64,000 nucleotides of DNA from CAIYPG01 sp903864555 (GTDB lineage: Bacteria; Pseudomonadota; Gammaproteobacteria; Burkholderiales; SG8-39): contig CANJJT010000002.1 in assembly GCA_947474715.1 (NCBI GenBank), positions 1 to 64,000 on the forward strand. Direction: 5' to 3'. Each line of letters opens with the position of its first letter. Positions within the stretch are counted from its first letter, which is position 1. The notes under the pieces are model-generated. The model did no database searches and was not told the origin of the DNA. It worked only from the letters and a program-made list of their open reading frames with translations. The translations under genes and the position numbers were made by a program. Shown piece after piece: positions 24,662 to 34,348 of this stretch.

Positions 24662-25951
24662 TTACCCTTTGCCATCGCCCTTCTCCCGCCGCAGCCACAG
24701 CACCAGCGCAAAGCCGATGAGCGCGGTGCAGAAGATGAAGTAGGCGCGCAAGCCCAGCCAGGGGGCCATCAGCCCGCCCAGGATCGGGCCCACGGCGTTG
24801 CCGACCTGCTGCAGCGCCGTGCCATAGGACAGCGTGCGCCCATCCATGCCGGCGGGAGCTTTCTCGCGCACCATGCGGATGAGTGTGGGCTGCAGTCCGG
24901 TGATGAAGATGGCGAACAGGCTGCGCGCGATGGCCAGCTGCAGCGGGTCCTGCACCAGCGGCATGAGCAGGCTGGTGATGAGGCTGCCGATCAACTGGAT
25001 ACGCAGCACCTTGCTCGCATCATAGTGGTTGAGCAAGCGGCCCCAGAAGGGCAGCGCGGCGACGCCGGCCAGGGTGAAGCCGGCGGCGATCGCCGCCACC
25101 CAGGCAGCCTCGCCCAGCCCCAGGTAGGCCGGCATGGCCTCGAGCAGGCGCAGGGTGAACAGGGTGACGATGGCATTGGCGCCGAACACCGTCAGGGCGA
25201 ACACCGTGCCCATGAAGTAAAGCAGTTTCAGCTGCGGCACGGCCCACAGGCGGCGCAGGTCGGCGCGCATCTCCAGGCGCAGCGGATACGAGGGCCGCAC
25301 ATGCAGCTCACGGATGACGATGAGCGCCAGCAGGCCAGCGGCAAACGAGGTGAAGCTGGCCAGGCCGAAGAGGTGGCGGTACAGGGGCAGCACCGTCATC
25401 AGCAGGGCGGCGATGATGGGCCCGAGCATGTTGCCTACCCAGGCGAAGGACTGGGTGTAGGCGAGCGCCCCGCCCACCTTGTTGTGCGGGGTGGTGGTGG
25501 CCACCAGCGCCTGGCCGGCCGGGACGTAACCATTGGCCAGGCCGGTGAGTGCGAGAAACAAGAGGAACAACAGCGGGTTGCCCATCATGGTGACGAACAG
25601 GAAGCCGATGCCCATGCCCAGCCCGGCGCGCAGCACCATGCTCTTGCGCCCGTAGTGGTCGGCGAACACGCCCCACACCGGTGTGAACAGGAAGCTCACC
25701 GTGGTATAGGCGCCGGCCATGAGGCCGGTCCACAGCTCCAGCTGGTCGCCCGGGTTCATCTCGCGCACGATCAGCGGCAGGAAGGCGAAGGCGCCGGACC
25801 AGCCCAGGTTGGTGAGCAGGTTGCCCCAGGCGATGGCATGCGCATTGCGCCGCCAGTGGCGATGCGAAGGATGGTCAGGAGCGGTGGTGTTCACCTCTTT
25901 GTCCGCCGTCTTGTCGGCGTTCTTGTTCACTGTCTGTTCCGTGTTACTCAT
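24662..25951 (-). CDS. MFS drug/metabolite efflux transporter (MdtG-like)
   Basis: A 429-residue permease with a charged, lysine/aspartate-rich N-terminal tail (about 40 residues), then 12 helices. WGVFADHYGRKSMVLRAG is the MFS loop 2-3 motif; GLANGYVPAGQALVA and QSFAWVGNMLGPIIAAL (motif C type) suggest an exporter like MdtG. Its ATG overlaps the last bases of the addA-like gene (ATGAGTAA shared), so it is probably translated from the same leftward transcript as the repair genes. Functional connection to repair is not obvious. Confidence 0.9.
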   Translation of the reverse strand: MSNTEQTVNKNADKTADKEVNTTAPDHPSHRHWRRNAHAIAWGNLLTNLGWSGAFAFLPLIVREMNPGDQLELWTGLMAGAYTTVSFLFTPVWGVFADHYGRKSMVLRAGLGMGIGFLFVTMMGNPLLFLLFLALTGLANGYVPAGQALVATTTPHNKVGGALAYTQSFAWVGNMLGPIIAALLMTVLPLYRHLFGLASFTSFAAGLLALIVIRELHVRPSYPLRLEMRADLRRLWAVPQLKLLYFMGTVFALTVFGANAIVTLFTLRLLEAMPAYLGLGEAAWVAAIAAGFTLAGVAALPFWGRLLNHYDASKVLRIQLIGSLITSLLMPLVQDPLQLAIARSLFAIFITGLQPTLIRMVREKAPAGMDGRTLSYGTALQQVGNAVGPILGGLMAPWLGLRAYFIFCTALIGFALVLWLRREKGDGKG

Positions 25952-28900
25952 CCAGACCCCACTCTCGCCAGCCGCCCAGCAAGGGGAAGTACAGACCGAA
26001 ACGCAGCCTCACCGCGGGATCGCGCGGCAGCACCATGGCATAGGTTTCCAGCTGGCCGCGATAGCGCAGCTGCTCGCGGTCGAGGAAAGCCTCGATGTCG
26101 CCGCCCTCGTGGCGGCCGGTCTTGTAGTCGATGATCCAGCGCCGGCCCTCGGCATCGGTGAAGCTGCGATCGATGACGAAGTGGCGAGGTCGCCCCTGCA
26201 GCAGGGTGCTGAGGCGGTATTCATTGCGCGCATCCTGCTGCGGCCCCAGCAGCCAGCGCCCGCGCGCATCGGTGATCGAGTGCACCAGCGCATCGGCGAC
26301 GCGCGCTGCGGCAGACTCCTGCGTGGCGGGCTCGACACCCAGTGCCGAAAGTTCCATGCGGAAGTCCGGCTTGTGTGCGGCAATGCGGGCAGCATCCCAA
26401 CCGGCCAGGCCGGTGTCGGCAATCCGCTGCAGCCAGCGGTGCACCACGCTGCCGATGTGGCGGGTGGTCTCACCGGTCCAGGAGAATTCAATCACCTCGC
26501 CGCCTGCTGCAGCAGGTGCATCCAGCCAGGCTGGCCAGGCGGCGCGCGGCGGCAATGCCGCAGGCTGCCAGTCCAGCGGCAGGCGCAGTGGCGCGCCTGC
26601 CGGCACTGCGCTCGATTCAGCCTGCTTCGCGACAGCCACGCCGGGCGGCGCGCCATCGCCAGCGGCGACCCACGCATCATCCGGCATCAGCGGCCACAGC
26701 AGGGCGAGCAGCGAGCGCTTGCCCGGCGGCTTCTCGAAGCCTTCCTTGTCGCGCTTGAGGCAGCCCAGCAGATGCAGGCGCTGTTTCGCGCGCGTGGCGG
26801 CAACATACAGCAGGCGGCCGGCCTCGGTGTCCTCGGCGGCGCGCAGTTGCGCGCGCACATGCTGGTAGAGCGGTTCCCTGACTTCGCGCGTGGCGTTGAT
26901 GGGCGCCAGCAGCAGGCTGCGACCCGCCATGGACTTCCACGCCATGAGCTGGCGCTGGCCCGGCCGCGGCGAACGATCGAGGCCGGGCAGGATCACGGTG
27001 TCGAACTCCAGCCCCTTGGATTTATGCACGGTCATGATCTGCAGTGCCTCCTCGCCGGCATTCACATCGGGCAGCGCGTACAGCGCCTCCAGGCTGTCGG
27101 CGAGCAGCGCGGGGTCTTCCAGGTCGCCGGCCTCTTCCAGTTCATCCAGGCGCGCGAGGAAAATGGCAGCGTCTTCCAGCTCGGTGGCCTCGTCGACGCA
27201 GGCCGGACCACCCAGTGCCAGCCAGGCGCCTTCGATACGCTGGCGCAGGCTGCCGCGCAGTGCCTGGGCCAGCGCCGGTGCGAGCACGGTGGGCAGGCGC
27301 GCGATGCGAGCCTGCCCATCTGCGCTGAGGGTGGCCAGGCGCGCCGGATCCTGCATCAGGTCCCAGACCAGCCGGGTGGCGGTGTCGCCTTGCTCATCGC
27401 TGCCGGCCAGCGCATACAGATCGGCCAGATCCAGGCCGCACCAGCGCGCGCGCAGCAAGGCCAGCCAGGCAATGCGGTCGCCCGGATGCAGCAGCGCTCG
27501 GGTGAGTGCATGCAGATCCTGGATCACCTGCTTCTCGCCCAGCTTTTCGATCTCGACGGCGCGATAGGGAATGCCGGCCTGTTCCAGCGCCGGCACGATG
27601 TCGATCAACGCCAGGCGGTTTCTCACCAGCACGGCACAACTGCCACCTTGCAAACGCGCTTCGCGGGCGATCTGCAGCACGCGCTGCGCTTCGTCCGCCC
27701 GCGCGCTGTCCCGTTTGCTGTCAGCACCGGCATTCGACGCGGTGAAGATATGCCAGGACACGGCCGCACCTTCCAACTTCAGCTTGTCCGGATGGGCGAT
27801 GGCGGCCGAATAGGGCACGGCGCCGGCCGCTTCGTCTTCCACAGCCGGCAGCACCTGCGTGAAGCTGTCGTTCACCCAGTCGACGATACCGGCCTGCGAG
27901 CGGAAGTTGGTGCGCAGGGTCAGCGGTTCAAGATGCACTTCGCCCAGACCGGCCCGGCGTGCCCGCAGGAACAAGGCCACCTCCGCCTCGCGGAAACGGT
28001 AGATGGACTGCATGGGATCGCCGACCACGAAGATGGTGCGGCCGTCGCCCGCCTCCCAGCCGGCGGTGAGGTGCTCGAGCAGCGCCCACTGGCTGACCGA
28101 GGTGTCCTGGAATTCGTCGACCAGGATGTGGCGCAGCGTCGCATCCATGCGCAAGAGCAGCTCGGAGGGATCATCGGCGCTGCCCAGGGCCACCACCGCA
28201 GCCTGGGCATATTCGGTGAAGTCGGCCTGACCGCGCTCGCCGAACACCAGTTTCAGTTCGGCAGCAGCCAGCTTGAGCAGGCCGAGGATGGCTTCAAGGA
28301 CGGCCCATTGCTCATCCGAGTAGCGCGCCGGCGGCAGCGCATGCAGGGCGAACAGCGCGAGGCGCAGCGCTTCGTTGCCGACCATGTCCGGCGGGGCGGG
28401 CGGACGCTTGCGCCATCCGCCCTTCTGGGTGAGGACCTGGAGTGCCAGTTCCTCCGATGCATCCGGGTGCAGCACACGCGCCGCCTCCAGCAGACGCTCG
28501 CGCTCGGTGAGCAGCGTGGCTTCCAGTTCGACGCGGGTGGGCGGATCACCGGCGCGGCGCAGCCACTGGTCGCGCCGCGACAGCATGTCGGCGAGCAGGC
28601 CTTCGGCGGCGACGCTGTCGTTGTCCAGATGCAGCAGCAATTGCGCGACCTGGCGCGCGAGGCTGCCCGGCAGCTCCAGGCGCGCAAGGGTCCGCTGGGC
28701 TGCCTCGTGGTACAGCGCCTTCGCCTCTGCGCCCTCGACGATGCCTGGCTGCGCGCCAAAGCGTGCCAGCACCGGCATCTGGCGCGTGAGCGAGGCGCAC
28801 AGCGAATCGATGGTCATGATGCGCAGTCGCGATGCCAGCCGCGCCGCCTGCTCCGCATCGAGTGCGGCCAGCACGCGTTTTTTCATCTCCGCCGCGGCCT

Positions 28901-29102
28901 TGCGGGTGAAGGTGATGGCGAGCACCTCTTCGGGCTGCTGCACGGTGGCCAGCAAGGCCACGAAGCGGCGCACCAGCAGTTCGGTCTTGCCCGAGCCAGC
29001 GGGCGCCTGCACGATGAAGGACTGTTGCGGGTCGAGGGCGCGCGCGCGCTCGGCGGCGTCGGCGATCACGGCATTGGAGAAGGGCTTTGCGGCAGCACTC
29101 AT
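25944..29102 (-). CDS. addA: AddA-type UvrD-family helicase/nuclease
   Basis: A 1052-residue ATP-dependent exonuclease subunit for double-strand break repair. Superfamily 1 motifs are in order: Walker A APAGSGKT (33-40), ITFTRKAAAEM (Ia), LVDEFQDTSVSQW (II), FVVGDPMQSIYRFRE (III), TVHKSKGLEFDTVILPG (V) and LYVAATRAKQRLHLL (VI). The C-terminus is a RecB-type nuclease with IIDYKTGRHEGG and QLRYRGQLETYAMVLPR, so it can cut as well as unwind. Its start overlaps the stop of the AddB-like gene by four bases (ATGA). AddAB replaces RecBCD in such bacteria; the naming follows layout and motif content, and the family is variable in betaproteobacteria. Confidence 0.92.
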   Translation of the reverse strand: MSAAAKPFSNAVIADAAERARALDPQQSFIVQAPAGSGKTELLVRRFVALLATVQQPEEVLAITFTRKAAAEMKKRVLAALDAEQAARLASRLRIMTIDSLCASLTRQMPVLARFGAQPGIVEGAEAKALYHEAAQRTLARLELPGSLARQVAQLLLHLDNDSVAAEGLLADMLSRRDQWLRRAGDPPTRVELEATLLTERERLLEAARVLHPDASEELALQVLTQKGGWRKRPPAPPDMVGNEALRLALFALHALPPARYSDEQWAVLEAILGLLKLAAAELKLVFGERGQADFTEYAQAAVVALGSADDPSELLLRMDATLRHILVDEFQDTSVSQWALLEHLTAGWEAGDGRTIFVVGDPMQSIYRFREAEVALFLRARRAGLGEVHLEPLTLRTNFRSQAGIVDWVNDSFTQVLPAVEDEAAGAVPYSAAIAHPDKLKLEGAAVSWHIFTASNAGADSKRDSARADEAQRVLQIAREARLQGGSCAVLVRNRLALIDIVPALEQAGIPYRAVEIEKLGEKQVIQDLHALTRALLHPGDRIAWLALLRARWCGLDLADLYALAGSDEQGDTATRLVWDLMQDPARLATLSADGQARIARLPTVLAPALAQALRGSLRQRIEGAWLALGGPACVDEATELEDAAIFLARLDELEEAGDLEDPALLADSLEALYALPDVNAGEEALQIMTVHKSKGLEFDTVILPGLDRSPRPGQRQLMAWKSMAGRSLLLAPINATREVREPLYQHVRAQLRAAEDTEAGRLLYVAATRAKQRLHLLGCLKRDKEGFEKPPGKRSLLALLWPLMPDDAWVAAGDGAPPGVAVAKQAESSAVPAGAPLRLPLDWQPAALPPRAAWPAWLDAPAAAGGEVIEFSWTGETTRHIGSVVHRWLQRIADTGLAGWDAARIAAHKPDFRMELSALGVEPATQESAAARVADALVHSITDARGRWLLGPQQDARNEYRLSTLLQGRPRHFVIDRSFTDAEGRRWIIDYKTGRHEGGDIEAFLDREQLRYRGQLETYAMVLPRDPAVRLRFGLYFPLLGGWREWGLDE

Positions 29103-31846
29103 TCGCCGCCCTCCCCGTTCTCGTTGTCAGCGTCGGCATCGCCCCTGGCCGCATCCACATCCAGGTCAAGCGCCGAGAAGCGCTCATGCACGCGACACAG
29201 GGGCTGCAGGCTGCAGTAGCGACAGGTGACGCCCTGTTTTTTCGGATCGACTGCCGCTTCGCCGGCGGCGAAGCTTGTGCCCAGGCGATGCACTTCGGCA
29301 TTCCAACCCTGCAGCAGATCTTCCCAGCCCTGGTATTGGATGACCTTGGGCAGCGCGCCCTTGTCGCGGCTGTAGCCCATGAAGCGCATGGCGCCGGTCT
29401 TCAGCTTGGCAAAGACGACGCCGGAGATGTCCTCCGCGGCATTGGCGGCGTACAGCGGCAGTTGCGGATCCTCGGGACGCGCGCCCTCCCAGTACCTGGG
29501 CGAGACGGTACCGGTCTTGTAGTCGATGAGCACATGGGACCCGTCGGCGAGGCGGTCCATGCGGTCGATGCGGCCGGCAAAGCGCAGGCCGCCTGCCAGC
29601 AGCGGGCGCTTCGCCTCGCTCGCCACCACTTCGAAGGGCGGCCGCGCGCGCTCGATCTCCAGCCAGTCGCGCCCGAGCCTGGCCAGGCGCTCGCGCTCCA
29701 GTGCCGCGAAAGCATCACCGATGGTGTAGTCGCGGCGCGTGTGTTCAACCGCCGCAGTGGCCGATTGCACCAGCACCGCCTCCAGCAGGGCGGCGTCCGC
29801 AGCCAGCAGCGCAGCGTGCGTCTGCAGGCGATCCCAGATGCCTTTCATGAAGGCATGCAGCAGCGTGCCGCGCGCCGCGGCATTGAAGCCTTCCATGGGT
29901 GTTTCCATGGGCGCTGCAGCCAGCCGGTGGGCGGCGAAGGCGCGAAAGGGACAGGCGGCGTGGTCGGTGAGCACGCGTGCGCCACCACGCAGTTGCGCCG
30001 CGGCCTGCGCGGAGACAGGCGGCGCCGGCACGTCGGGCACCGCCTCCAGTGCCGCTTCCTGATGCAGGGCATGCAGCGGGGCGGCGATGGCGGGCAGTTC
30101 GACGCGGCCTTCCGCGAGCTGTGCCACCAGGGGACTGGGCGACAATTCACGGTCGCCCTCGCGCAGCGCATGCGAGACCACCACTTCGGGTGCCGCCTCC
30201 AGCCAGTCTGCGGTGATGCGACGGTCCAGCTCGAAGGCGGTGTCGGCACTGGCCTCGGGCACGCCGGCCTTTTTCTGCAGCGCTGGCGGGATGAAGGGAT
30301 GCGGCCGTGCCGGCAGCGGCCAGGCCTCATCACTCATGCCGGCGATCCACAGGTGATCGAAATCCAGTCCTGCCGATTCGAGCACGCCCAGCACCTGGAT
30401 CGGCGCGGTGCCGCTCTCGGGCTGGAACAGACGATCCGCACACAGGCCATACAGGCGAGACAGTGCTTCCTGCCCGGACACGGCCGGGGCCACCAGTGAC
30501 AAGCCGCCCAGCTCGGCCAGGGTTTCATGCCACTTCGCAAGGGTCTGGTACTCGACTGAATCGAGGGAACGCTCGCCGGGAAAACCGGCGACCTTGAGCA
30601 GGCCGCTGAAGCGTTCCGCCCAGGCGTGCAGCGACTGCTTTGCGCCGCCGGCCGGGCGCTCCTGCACACGGACAGCCAGCGCCTGCAGCAGCGATCCCAG
30701 GCGCGCGGGCAGGCCCAGGCTTGCGAGCAGTGCGGTGAACTGCATCAGGTTGAGACGCGCCGGCGCGACGCGGCGCAGCGCCACATCGAGGCGGGCACGC
30801 GCCTGTGCTTCGGTCATCCCGCCGCCCAGGAAGGGCGAACGCAGCAGGCGGCTGGCGGCGGCAAAGTCGACGCTGCCCAAGGCCAGCGAGAGCAGCGACA
30901 GCGACGCCTGCACCAGCGCATGCTGCGACAGCGGCACACCGAGGGAGACGTTGAAGGGCAGGCTCGCAGACGCCGTGCCGGGCAGGCACCAGTCCGGCTG
31001 CAGCGCCTGCGACATCACGCGCACCACGGACTTGCGCCGCAGTTCGATATCGGGAAGGACGATGCCGATGCGCACCGGCCGGTCACCAGCTGCCTCGAGT
31101 CGCGCGCGCGCCCATTGCGCAACAGACTGCAGCTCCTCGTCAGCGGATGCCAGTGGCCAGCGGACCGGCGTGGCGGCATGGCGTTCGGGGCGACTAGTGA
31201 GGACTTCAATTCCGGTGGCGGCGCAATCCGACAGGAAACGCTCCAGTTGCGGGGTCACGATGTCGTAGGCGTAGAGCACCAGCACGCGCGGGCGCCGCAC
31301 TTCATCGACGGCGAACAGGCGCGCGGCCAGTTCCGGCAGGCGCGCCGCATCGGTCTGCTGGCGCGACACGGTCTGGCGACGATAGCGCGCAGCCCATTCG
31401 GCAAAGGCGGCGGCATCCTCGTTTCCCGGAAACTGCCCGAGTGCCCCGTCGATGCCCCAGTGATGGGCCAGCATCCAGGCCTTGCGAGCCTCGGCAGCAG
31501 TGCGTGCCGGCGACAGCAGCAGTGCCCCCCATTCACTGCGGGCGATGATGTCCTCCCACAGCAGCAGTTCCTGCGCCGGGGAGAGCAGTACGGGCAATGT
31601 GCCGGCGAGCGGCGAGTACAGCGCATCTTCGTAGAGCCTGCCGACGAAGGCGTCCAGCGGCAGCACATCGGCGCTTTCCCAGGCACCAAGGCGGCTTGCC
31701 GCCTGATGGGCAGCGAAGGCGGTGCCCAGCGCACTGGCCAGGCGCCGGTTCGGCGTGACCACGGTGATGCCCGCAGCCAGGCCTTCACCCATGCGGGCAA
31801 AGAGCCGGGGCTGCGAAAGAGTGGCGCGGATGGGAAGGGAAGACAT
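29099..31846 (-). CDS. addB: AddB-like PD-(D/E)XK nuclease with iron-sulfur motif
   Basis: A 915-residue partner of the AddA-like helicase. The ATG at 31846 is chosen because the conserved fold begins there (ITVVTPNRRLASALG) while the upstream open frame looks like noise. The C-terminal nuclease has HVLIDYKTGTVSPRYWEG. Cysteine in DHAACPFRAFAAHRL together with CRYCSLQPLC near the end matches the four-cysteine iron-sulfur staple of AddB. The N-terminal helicase-like half lacks a clear Walker A, as often in betaproteobacterial members. It is translationally coupled to the AddA gene by a 4-base overlap. Confidence 0.88.
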   Translation of the reverse strand: MSSLPIRATLSQPRLFARMGEGLAAGITVVTPNRRLASALGTAFAAHQAASRLGAWESADVLPLDAFVGRLYEDALYSPLAGTLPVLLSPAQELLLWEDIIARSEWGALLLSPARTAAEARKAWMLAHHWGIDGALGQFPGNEDAAAFAEWAARYRRQTVSRQQTDAARLPELAARLFAVDEVRRPRVLVLYAYDIVTPQLERFLSDCAATGIEVLTSRPERHAATPVRWPLASADEELQSVAQWARARLEAAGDRPVRIGIVLPDIELRRKSVVRVMSQALQPDWCLPGTASASLPFNVSLGVPLSQHALVQASLSLLSLALGSVDFAAASRLLRSPFLGGGMTEAQARARLDVALRRVAPARLNLMQFTALLASLGLPARLGSLLQALAVRVQERPAGGAKQSLHAWAERFSGLLKVAGFPGERSLDSVEYQTLAKWHETLAELGGLSLVAPAVSGQEALSRLYGLCADRLFQPESGTAPIQVLGVLESAGLDFDHLWIAGMSDEAWPLPARPHPFIPPALQKKAGVPEASADTAFELDRRITADWLEAAPEVVVSHALREGDRELSPSPLVAQLAEGRVELPAIAAPLHALHQEAALEAVPDVPAPPVSAQAAAQLRGGARVLTDHAACPFRAFAAHRLAAAPMETPMEGFNAAARGTLLHAFMKGIWDRLQTHAALLAADAALLEAVLVQSATAAVEHTRRDYTIGDAFAALERERLARLGRDWLEIERARPPFEVVASEAKRPLLAGGLRFAGRIDRMDRLADGSHVLIDYKTGTVSPRYWEGARPEDPQLPLYAANAAEDISGVVFAKLKTGAMRFMGYSRDKGALPKVIQYQGWEDLLQGWNAEVHRLGTSFAAGEAAVDPKKQGVTCRYCSLQPLCRVHERFSALDLDVDAARGDADADNENGEGGE

Positions 31847-32351
31847 GCGGGCGCCATGATAGCGCCATCGGCGCCGGCATGAGCCCGCCTGCCGGGCCTT
31901 CCCGCGCTGCAGGCATCCACGCGTGATCCCACGTCCCGGCTGCGCGGAAGCTGCGCCACAACCTCCCGGATATGCCCAAAACATTGCCTGTAAATATTTC
32001 AAGCCGAACCGCCCCGGACGCCATCGGCGCCTCACTGGGAACCGCTTCCAGAACGAGGAGCAAGCCCGATCATGCTCCCCTGCATCAGGGGCCGTTCCAG
32101 TCATCCTGAAACGGCCTCTTACAAACAAACTATTTCACTGGTTCCAGGGTACTTCGTGAGCTTTTTCACGGCAGCGTGGCAAGGATCGGCCTATGTCGGG
32201 GACATTGCGCCGGCACGGCTTAGGGCGCACGAAGGAAGCGGATAGGGAGCAGGCACGCGCGCCACACACTTCGAACACGGCGAACACTGGCAACACTGCG
32301 AACAATGGCACGCCTTGCAGAGATGACCGCATTGGCATTGGCACGCCATGG
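31847..32351. other. Intergenic region with hairpin and short imperfect repeats
   Basis: About 500 bases without a supported gene. A hairpin at 32090-32116 (GGCCGTT/AACGGCC, loop TCATC after three more pairs) resembles a weak terminator. At 32272-32308 four imperfect 8- to 10-base units of the form CGAACACTGG stand in tandem. The promoters of the leftward repair operon and of the rightward glycine-zipper gene must lie here. Confidence 0.5.
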
Positions 32352-33007
32352 ATGAACAAGGCGAGCAAGACACTGCTGCTGGGCAGCGCGTTGTTGCTGA
32401 TGCTGCCCGAGCCGGTGCTGGCCACCCCTGGGCACCGGCCCATGGCTGGCGGCGCAAGCAGGGTGAGCAGTACGTCGGCTATCCCAGCAGCCGCTGCGGC
32501 CGCGACTACGGCATCGTCGGCGGACGCTGTGACCGCCAGGCCATCGGTGCAGCGGCTGGCGCGGTGTTGGCCGGCGTCATCGGATCGCACGTGAGCGATG
32601 GCGACCATCATGGCGTGGCCACCATGATCGGTGCCGTGATCGATAGCGTCATCGGCGCACACGTGGCGGCCAGCATGGACGAAACGGATCTCGCCTGCAT
32701 CGGCCACTCACTAGCGTTGGAGGGTAACAACACGCCGGTGAACCGGGTGAATCCGGCCACCCGGATAATTTACGTGCTCACGCCGGTCGGTGGCTACCAG
32801 CAGGACGGCCGCGTGTGCCGCGAGTTCACGCTGTGCGCCAGCAGCGACGGGGAGAAGAACAGCGGCCGCGCCTTTGCTTGCCAGATGCGGGATGGCACCT
32901 GGCAACTGGCGCAGAAGGAAGGCTCACGCAAGAACCGGGAAGACCGCGACCAGCGGGATGACAGGGACGATCACCCGGGCAAGTGCAAGGGACGCAAGCA
33001 CGGCTGA
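32352..33007 (+). pseudogene. Glycine-zipper (17 kDa antigen-like) envelope protein, frameshifted at signal peptide
   Basis: The ATG at 32352 encodes a good signal peptide (NKASKTLLLGSALLLML, then PEPVLA), but that frame soon turns into noise. The mature protein continues in the frame one base back: from 32423 it reads HPWAPAHGWRRKQ, a typical mature start, then AIGAAAGAVLAGVIGSHV and TMIGAVIDSVIGAHVAASM, the paired glycine-zipper helices of Rickettsia 17 kDa antigen-like proteins, and a basic tail. A single -1 shift at VLA/HPW would join them exactly at the cleavage site. It may be a one-base deletion, a sequencing error or recoding. Without the shift the product lacks a signal. A cysteine-containing domain (CREFTLCASS) follows the zipper. 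Confidence 0.75.
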
Positions 33008-33151
33008 GCGGGAAAGCAGGCTGACTGCCAGCGAACCGGGGCGACTATCAGCGTCGGAGTGAGTCATGCGGAGCCTGCACCTGCGGCAGACGATGCCGGA
33101 ACGCAGACACCACAACCACAGCAACTAAAGAACTGCTGCAACCGCAACCAC

Positions 33152-33475
33152 TCAGCGCTCGATCAGGTTCGCCTTGTCCTTGACGCTGGACCACTCATCG
33201 GCGTCGGCCGGGGCGGGCTTGCGCTCGACGATGACCGGCCAGAGCTTGGCCAGTTCGGCATTGAGCGCGATAAAGCTGCGCTGGGCCGGTGGCACATCGT
33301 CCTCGGCAAAAATGGCCTCCACCGGGCACTCGGCCACGCACAAAGTGCAGTCGATGCACTCGTCCGGATCGATGGTGAGCATGTTGGGGCCTTCATGGAA
33401 ACAGTCGACCGGACAGACGTCCACACAGTCAGTGTATTTGCACTTGATGCAGCTTTCGGTGACGACGTAAGCCAT
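33152..33475 (-). CDS. fdxA: 7Fe ferredoxin FdxA
   Basis: A 107-residue soluble electron carrier with one 3Fe-4S and one 4Fe-4S cluster. Ligands are C9, C17 and C21-P (3Fe-4S side, with C12 and C25 nearby) and C40, C43, C46 and C50-P (CIDCTLCVAECPVEAI). The C-terminal half (AQRSFIALNAELAKLWPVI) is the usual extension of FdxA. The ATG at 33475 is chosen because MAYVVTESCIKCKYTDC is the conserved family start; the frame is open beyond it. It diverges from trxA across about 290 bases with no further gene. Confidence 0.96.
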   Translation of the reverse strand: MAYVVTESCIKCKYTDCVDVCPVDCFHEGPNMLTIDPDECIDCTLCVAECPVEAIFAEDDVPPAQRSFIALNAELAKLWPVIVERKPAPADADEWSSVKDKANLIER

Positions 33476-33765
33476 GTTTGACCTTCCAGCAATACGAATA
33501 ATTATGCAAATTTTACCATGTGCGCCTCTCCAATCCGGGCATTTCCCCATTGGAAATAACCACTTGTGCCTTGTGGATGGCTTGTGGACATCACGCAACA
33601 ACAATCCAAGGAGATGCTTTTCAGCGGGACGAAATTCCGCTAGGATTCGCCTGCGTTCTGCAAACCCCCACAGCAAAAAAATCCCGATCCCGAATCGAGC
33701 GGCCCGCACCGCAAGCCAGTCGGCTGTTTTTATGCGGCTCTTCCCATTTCCACGCAGAGGTCTGA

Positions 33766-34092
33766 ATGAGTGAGTTGATCCATCATGTCACTGATGACAC
33801 GTTTGAACCGGAAGTCCTGAAGTCACAGATTCCGGTGCTGGTCGATTACTGGGCGGAATGGTGCGGCCCGTGCAAAGCGATTGCTCCGGTACTCGAGGAG
33901 ATCGCAAAGGAATACAATGGTAAGCTGAAGATTGCCAAGGTCGACGTGGACGCGAACACCGAGGTGCCGAAGAAATACAATATCCGCGGCATCCCGACCT
34001 TGATGCTTTTCAAGAATGGCAACATGGAAGCGATGAAAGTGGGCGCGATGTCCAAATCGCAACTCACAGCCTTCCTCGATACGAATATCTGA
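33766..34092 (+). CDS. trxA: Thioredoxin 1
   Basis: A 108-residue cytosolic thiol-disulfide carrier. The active site W32-C-G-P-C36 and the cis-proline loop GIPTLMLFKNG are intact and the length equals that of E. coli TrxA. The rho gene follows on the same strand after a hairpin-containing gap, the common trxA-rho arrangement. Partners would include thioredoxin reductase and ribonucleotide reductase encoded elsewhere. Confidence 0.98.
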   Translation: MSELIHHVTDDTFEPEVLKSQIPVLVDYWAEWCGPCKAIAPVLEEIAKEYNGKLKIAKVDVDANTEVPKKYNIRGIPTLMLFKNGNMEAMKVGAMSKSQLTAFLDTNI

Positions 34093-34114
34093 CTCCCTTT
34101 CAATCTCGTAGCGT

Positions 34115-34151
34115 TTTCCGGTGCGGCGGCGTTCTTGTCGCGGCCCGGAAA
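34115..34151 (+). other. Hairpin in the trxA-rho intergenic space
   Basis: TTTCCGG at 34115-34121 pairs with CCGGAAA at 34145-34151, with further GC pairs possible inside. No T-run follows, so it is not a classical terminator. It lies in the leader of rho, a gene known in other bacteria to be controlled by attenuation in its leader; that function here is inference. Confidence 0.5.
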
Positions 34152-34348
34152 CTCGCACAACATAATGGATGACCCCGGTGAATAAACCCCGGCGGAACAA
34201 AAACCGGCGCCCCCCCTTCCCCCTCCAGTCAAACGGTCCCATGCAGCATGAAGGCGGGAACCGTGGCACCCCGAGGCAGGCGCCGCCCTTCATGCACGAT
34301 GATGAAGAGGTGATCGACGACGGTACGCCCCAGGAAAACAAGGTCTAC

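Noticed and set aside
25719..29219. Rightward open frame of over 1100 codons opposite the addA-like gene
   Set aside because: It is the antisense shadow of a GC-rich coding sequence; its translation is His/Gln/Gly/Arg-rich without any domain, while the other strand carries all SF1 helicase motifs.
32272..32308. Short CGAACACTGG repeats as a CRISPR array
   Set aside because: Units are 8-10 bases, imperfect and without spacers; no cas gene is near.
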